Positions 48,620 through 50,521 of a stretch of 50,521 nucleotides of DNA are shown piece by piece. The notes under the pieces were generated by a model. It searched no databases, was not told the origin of the DNA, and worked only from the letters and a program-made list of their open reading frames with translations. The DNA lies in assembly GCA_016284315.1 (NCBI GenBank), contig JAEEOO010000032.1, forward strand, positions 1 through 50,521, in the 5' to 3' direction. Position 1 is the stretch's first letter; each line of letters begins with the position of its first letter. Position numbers and translations under genes: made by a program. Source of the DNA: Lachnospiraceae bacterium. Lineage in GTDB: Bacteria > Bacillota > Clostridia > Lachnospirales > Lachnospiraceae.

Positions 48620-50521
48620 TCAATCGATAAATGTGTTTATGATCATCTTATGGGGCGTCACCGTTATGGTGATTGCCCCATTTTTTTGCGTATTATAGAT
48701 CTTTGTTCCTGTGGCATCCAGTCGGGAAAGTGTTTCTTTGTGAGGATGCCCGTAGTGGTTGTTTTTCCCTGCAGAGATCAACGCTATGCTCGGTTTATAA
48801 GCTTTTAGAAAACTGTCTAAAGTGGAATATTTTGAGCCGTGGTGAGCAACCTTGAGTATTGAAAGAGCAGGGGTATCATTAGCCTTGTTTAGTTCATTTA
48901 TTCTTTTAGTCAGCGCCTTTTCGCCCTCTCCCTGTACATCGCCCGTCAGGAGAAGAACAGGAGAGTCATTTTGTTTCTCAAAGAATTTAATGTAAATGCA
49001 TTCCGACATTTCATTTGTATCATCGGCTTTAAATGAGGCACCGGGATGCAGACAAGTGAACCGGTTGTCTCCGCTTTTCCATGTATCCCCTGCGCTTATG
49101 TAGGTTATATTGGCATTCTTAATTCTAAAATCCGCCGGTGTTTTGCATTTTGGTAAAACAACTTGTTTTATCTTTATCCCCCAATCGTCACTGTTTTCAA
49201 GAAGTTCTGTGATACCGCTTAAGTGATCCGTATCAGGGTGGGAGATGAATGCTACGTCAACTGTTGAGAAGCCGTAATATTTCAGGGCAGGTTTAAGGAC
49301 ATATTCCCCGAGATCGTTTTTTGATGAAGAGCCTCCGTCAATAAGATAAACCTCACGGTTGTCGGTGTAATAGATCATTCCGTCTCCCTGACCCACATCA
49401 AGCATAGTTAAAGTGTTCCTGCTCATTTTTGGAAATGAGAGAATAATGGGCAAGAGGATCAGGAGGAATAGGGGAAGAATCTTTAATATAGCCGGATGTT
49501 TTGGCGCGTTCTTCTTTTTTTCTCTAAGCTTTGAAAATTTCAGAAGGTATCCAACGGTTATCGGGGATAAAACTATCATTAGCCATACCGCGTAATATAA
49601 GATTATCATCCAGACCTTAGGCCTCCCCGGATTCCAGGTATACAAGGGCAGATAATTGCAGACTCTGCAAACGGCTTCATAGAATTTTAGTATAAGATAA
49701 CCAATGGTTCCGATAAAGCCTCCTCCGGGGATCAGCATTGCGAAAATGGTACTTACGATCAATAGGCTCATAAAAGGAAGAATGATGATGTTAAGGAAAA
49801 TGCTGTAGGTCGGGATCTCGTAGAAGAACCAAAGGGTGATGGGAAGGGTGGTAAGGGATATGGACAAGCTCATCAAAACAGAGTTTAGTATTCCAAGCAA
49901 AATCTTTTGCCACCGTTTTATAGGCTTTTTTCTGAATAGACCCTCAAATGGTTTTTTTAAAACAGGGTACAGGCAAATGATCCCGGCAACTGACCCGAAT
50001 GACAGAAGAAAACTGCAGCTTCCGATGGCAGCAGGGTTCGGTATCAGTAATATAAGCGCCGTTAAAGAAAGTGACGTTAAACTGTCTACCGTCCTTCCAA
50101 CAGCATCCGCCAGTAGCTTTATGAGGAACATGATAACTGCTCTCATAGCGGAAATGCTCATGCCCGTCATTACAGCGTAGGAAAGTAAAAACAGTCCGGT
50201 GATTCCACCGCAGATCCATATTTTTGCTCCCGTCTTTCGAAGGGCCATATACAGTCCGAGACCGAGGATGGATATATGTAAGCTCGAAATGGAGAGTATG
50301 TGGGATATTCCGTTCTTCCTATAAAGTTCCTTGATCTCGGGTGAGATATCTTGTTTATTTCCAAGGATCATATCTGATAGTACAGAGGCTTCATCCGCGG
50401 GGAAAATGTGATACAGCCTTTCTTCGCATCTCTCCCTGAATTGCATGAGTCCTTCACGAAGTTTGTCCACCGGGGACGGGGTTAGGTGGACATTTTCGTC
50501 ATGTGTATTTTGTTTTGAAGT
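48620..50521 (-). CDS. comEC: ComEC/Rec2 DNA-uptake channel protein, N-terminus beyond the window
   Basis: The frame is open from the right edge (50521) to the stop at 48620, so at least 633 residues are present and the usual N-terminal domain (OB-fold, DUF4131) lies outside. The competence domain has many helices (GISHILSISSLHISILGLGL; GGITGLFLLSYAVMTGMSIS; AMRAVIMFLIKLLADAVGR). The C-terminal metallo-beta-lactamase-like domain has LDVGQGDGMIYY, LIDGGSS, SHPDTDHLSG, LLTGDVQGEGE and KVAHHGSKYST. ComEC forms the inner-membrane channel for single-stranded DNA. A GTG at 50470 would give 616 aa but falls inside the 33-nt repeat unit (50464-50496), which is read in frame as NVHLTPSPVDK. Confidence 0.92.
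   Translation of the reverse strand, partial: TSKQNTHDENVHLTPSPVDKLREGLMQFRERCEERLYHIFPADEASVLSDMILGNKQDISPEIKELYRKNGISHILSISSLHISILGLGLYMALRKTGAKIWICGGITGLFLLSYAVMTGMSISAMRAVIMFLIKLLADAVGRTVDSLTSLSLTALILLIPNPAAIGSCSFLLSFGSVAGIICLYPVLKKPFEGLFRKKPIKRWQKILLGILNSVLMSLSISLTTLPITLWFFYEIPTYSIFLNIIILPFMSLLIVSTIFAMLIPGGGFIGTIGYLILKFYEAVCRVCNYLPLYTWNPGRPKVWMIILYYAVWLMIVLSPITVGYLLKFSKLREKKKNAPKHPAILKILPLFLLILLPIILSFPKMSRNTLTMLDVGQGDGMIYYTDNREVYLIDGGSSSKNDLGEYVLKPALKYYGFSTVDVAFISHPDTDHLSGITELLENSDDWGIKIKQVVLPKCKTPADFRIKNANITYISAGDTWKSGDNRFTCLHPGASFKADDTNEMSECIYIKFFEKQNDSPVLLLTGDVQGEGEKALTKRINELNKANDTPALSILKVAHHGSKYSTLDSFLKAYKPSIALISAGKNNHYGHPHKETLSRLDATGTKIYNTQKNGAITITVTPHKMIINTFID
48650..48688 (+). terminator. 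Terminator of the MATE gene inside the comEC 3' end
   Basis: ATGGGGC-GTCACC (48650-48662) pairs with GGTGATTGCCCCAT (48668-48681) with a small internal loop, followed by TTTTTT. It lies within the last 25 codons of comEC on the other strand. Confidence 0.8.
50464..50496. repeat. 33-nt GC-rich unit inside comEC
   Basis: Starts TGTCCACCGGGGACGGGGTT on the plus strand and ends GGTGGACATTTT; its ends GTCCACC/GGTGGAC are inverted. It is 33 nt, a multiple of three, and the comEC frame passes through it without a stop. Confidence 0.85.

Overview
The window looks like chromosome of a Gram-positive, moderate-G+C anaerobe of the Clostridia, most likely a Lachnospiraceae member of the Butyrivibrio/Pseudobutyrivibrio type. 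This rests on gene order (yicC-gmk-rpoZ; rimO-pgsA-cinA-recA-recX-rny; pyrH-frr-uppS-cdsA-dxr-rseP), a LexA-type operator GAAC-N4-GTTC at recA, an MEP-pathway dxr, an AroF-type DAHP synthase and a GH120 beta-xylosidase. I could not run database searches; family names come from motifs I recognise.

Layout. 1-5.8 kb: the end of a serine hydrolase gene, an unlisted 54-aa membrane miniprotein, a cytoplasmic LacI-like/GGDEF/EAL c-di-GMP protein that appears to be leaderless, and a YkgJ-rqcH pair. 6.2-8.0 kb (minus): a MurJ/SpoVB-like flippase. 8.0-11.4 kb: glgA-yicC-gmk-rpoZ, closed by a terminator. 11.4-17.9 kb: rimO-pgsA-cinA, SOS-controlled recA-recX, then rny from its own promoter. 18-21.3 kb: an aspartate aminotransferase, a Nudix hydrolase and xerD with a compact structured leader. 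21.3-22.4 kb (minus): aroF. 22.6-31.35 kb: one long operon, NodB deacetylase-bactofilin-pyrH-frr-uppS-cdsA-dxr-rseP-Ser/Thr kinase-PP2C-like protein; it links envelope shape, lipid precursors and signalling.

31.4-50.5 kb is accessory: a GH120 beta-xylosidase divergent from a membrane-anchored glycosidase-like protein, a YitT protein, a LytTR-DUF3021-ABC exporter module, a DUF2161 nuclease-like protein, an XRE/TPR regulator divergent from a second ABC exporter (with two matching operators between them), an HD-domain protein, an iron alcohol dehydrogenase, a MATE transporter and comEC, which runs off the right edge.

The most unusual signal is a dispersed 33-nt GC-rich unit starting TGTCCACCGGGGACGG. 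It appears at four accessory loci in four arrangements: tandem (33506), a perfect 26-bp inverted pair (37613), a single degenerate copy (45645), and a single copy read in frame inside comEC (50464). Other repeats are two GC-rich imperfect palindromes (19360, 45707), a 14-nt leader motif TAACCAAAGGTGAG before four unrelated genes, and a 34-bp duplication of the start region of the HD gene. No tRNA, rRNA, CRISPR array, insertion sequence or prophage was seen.
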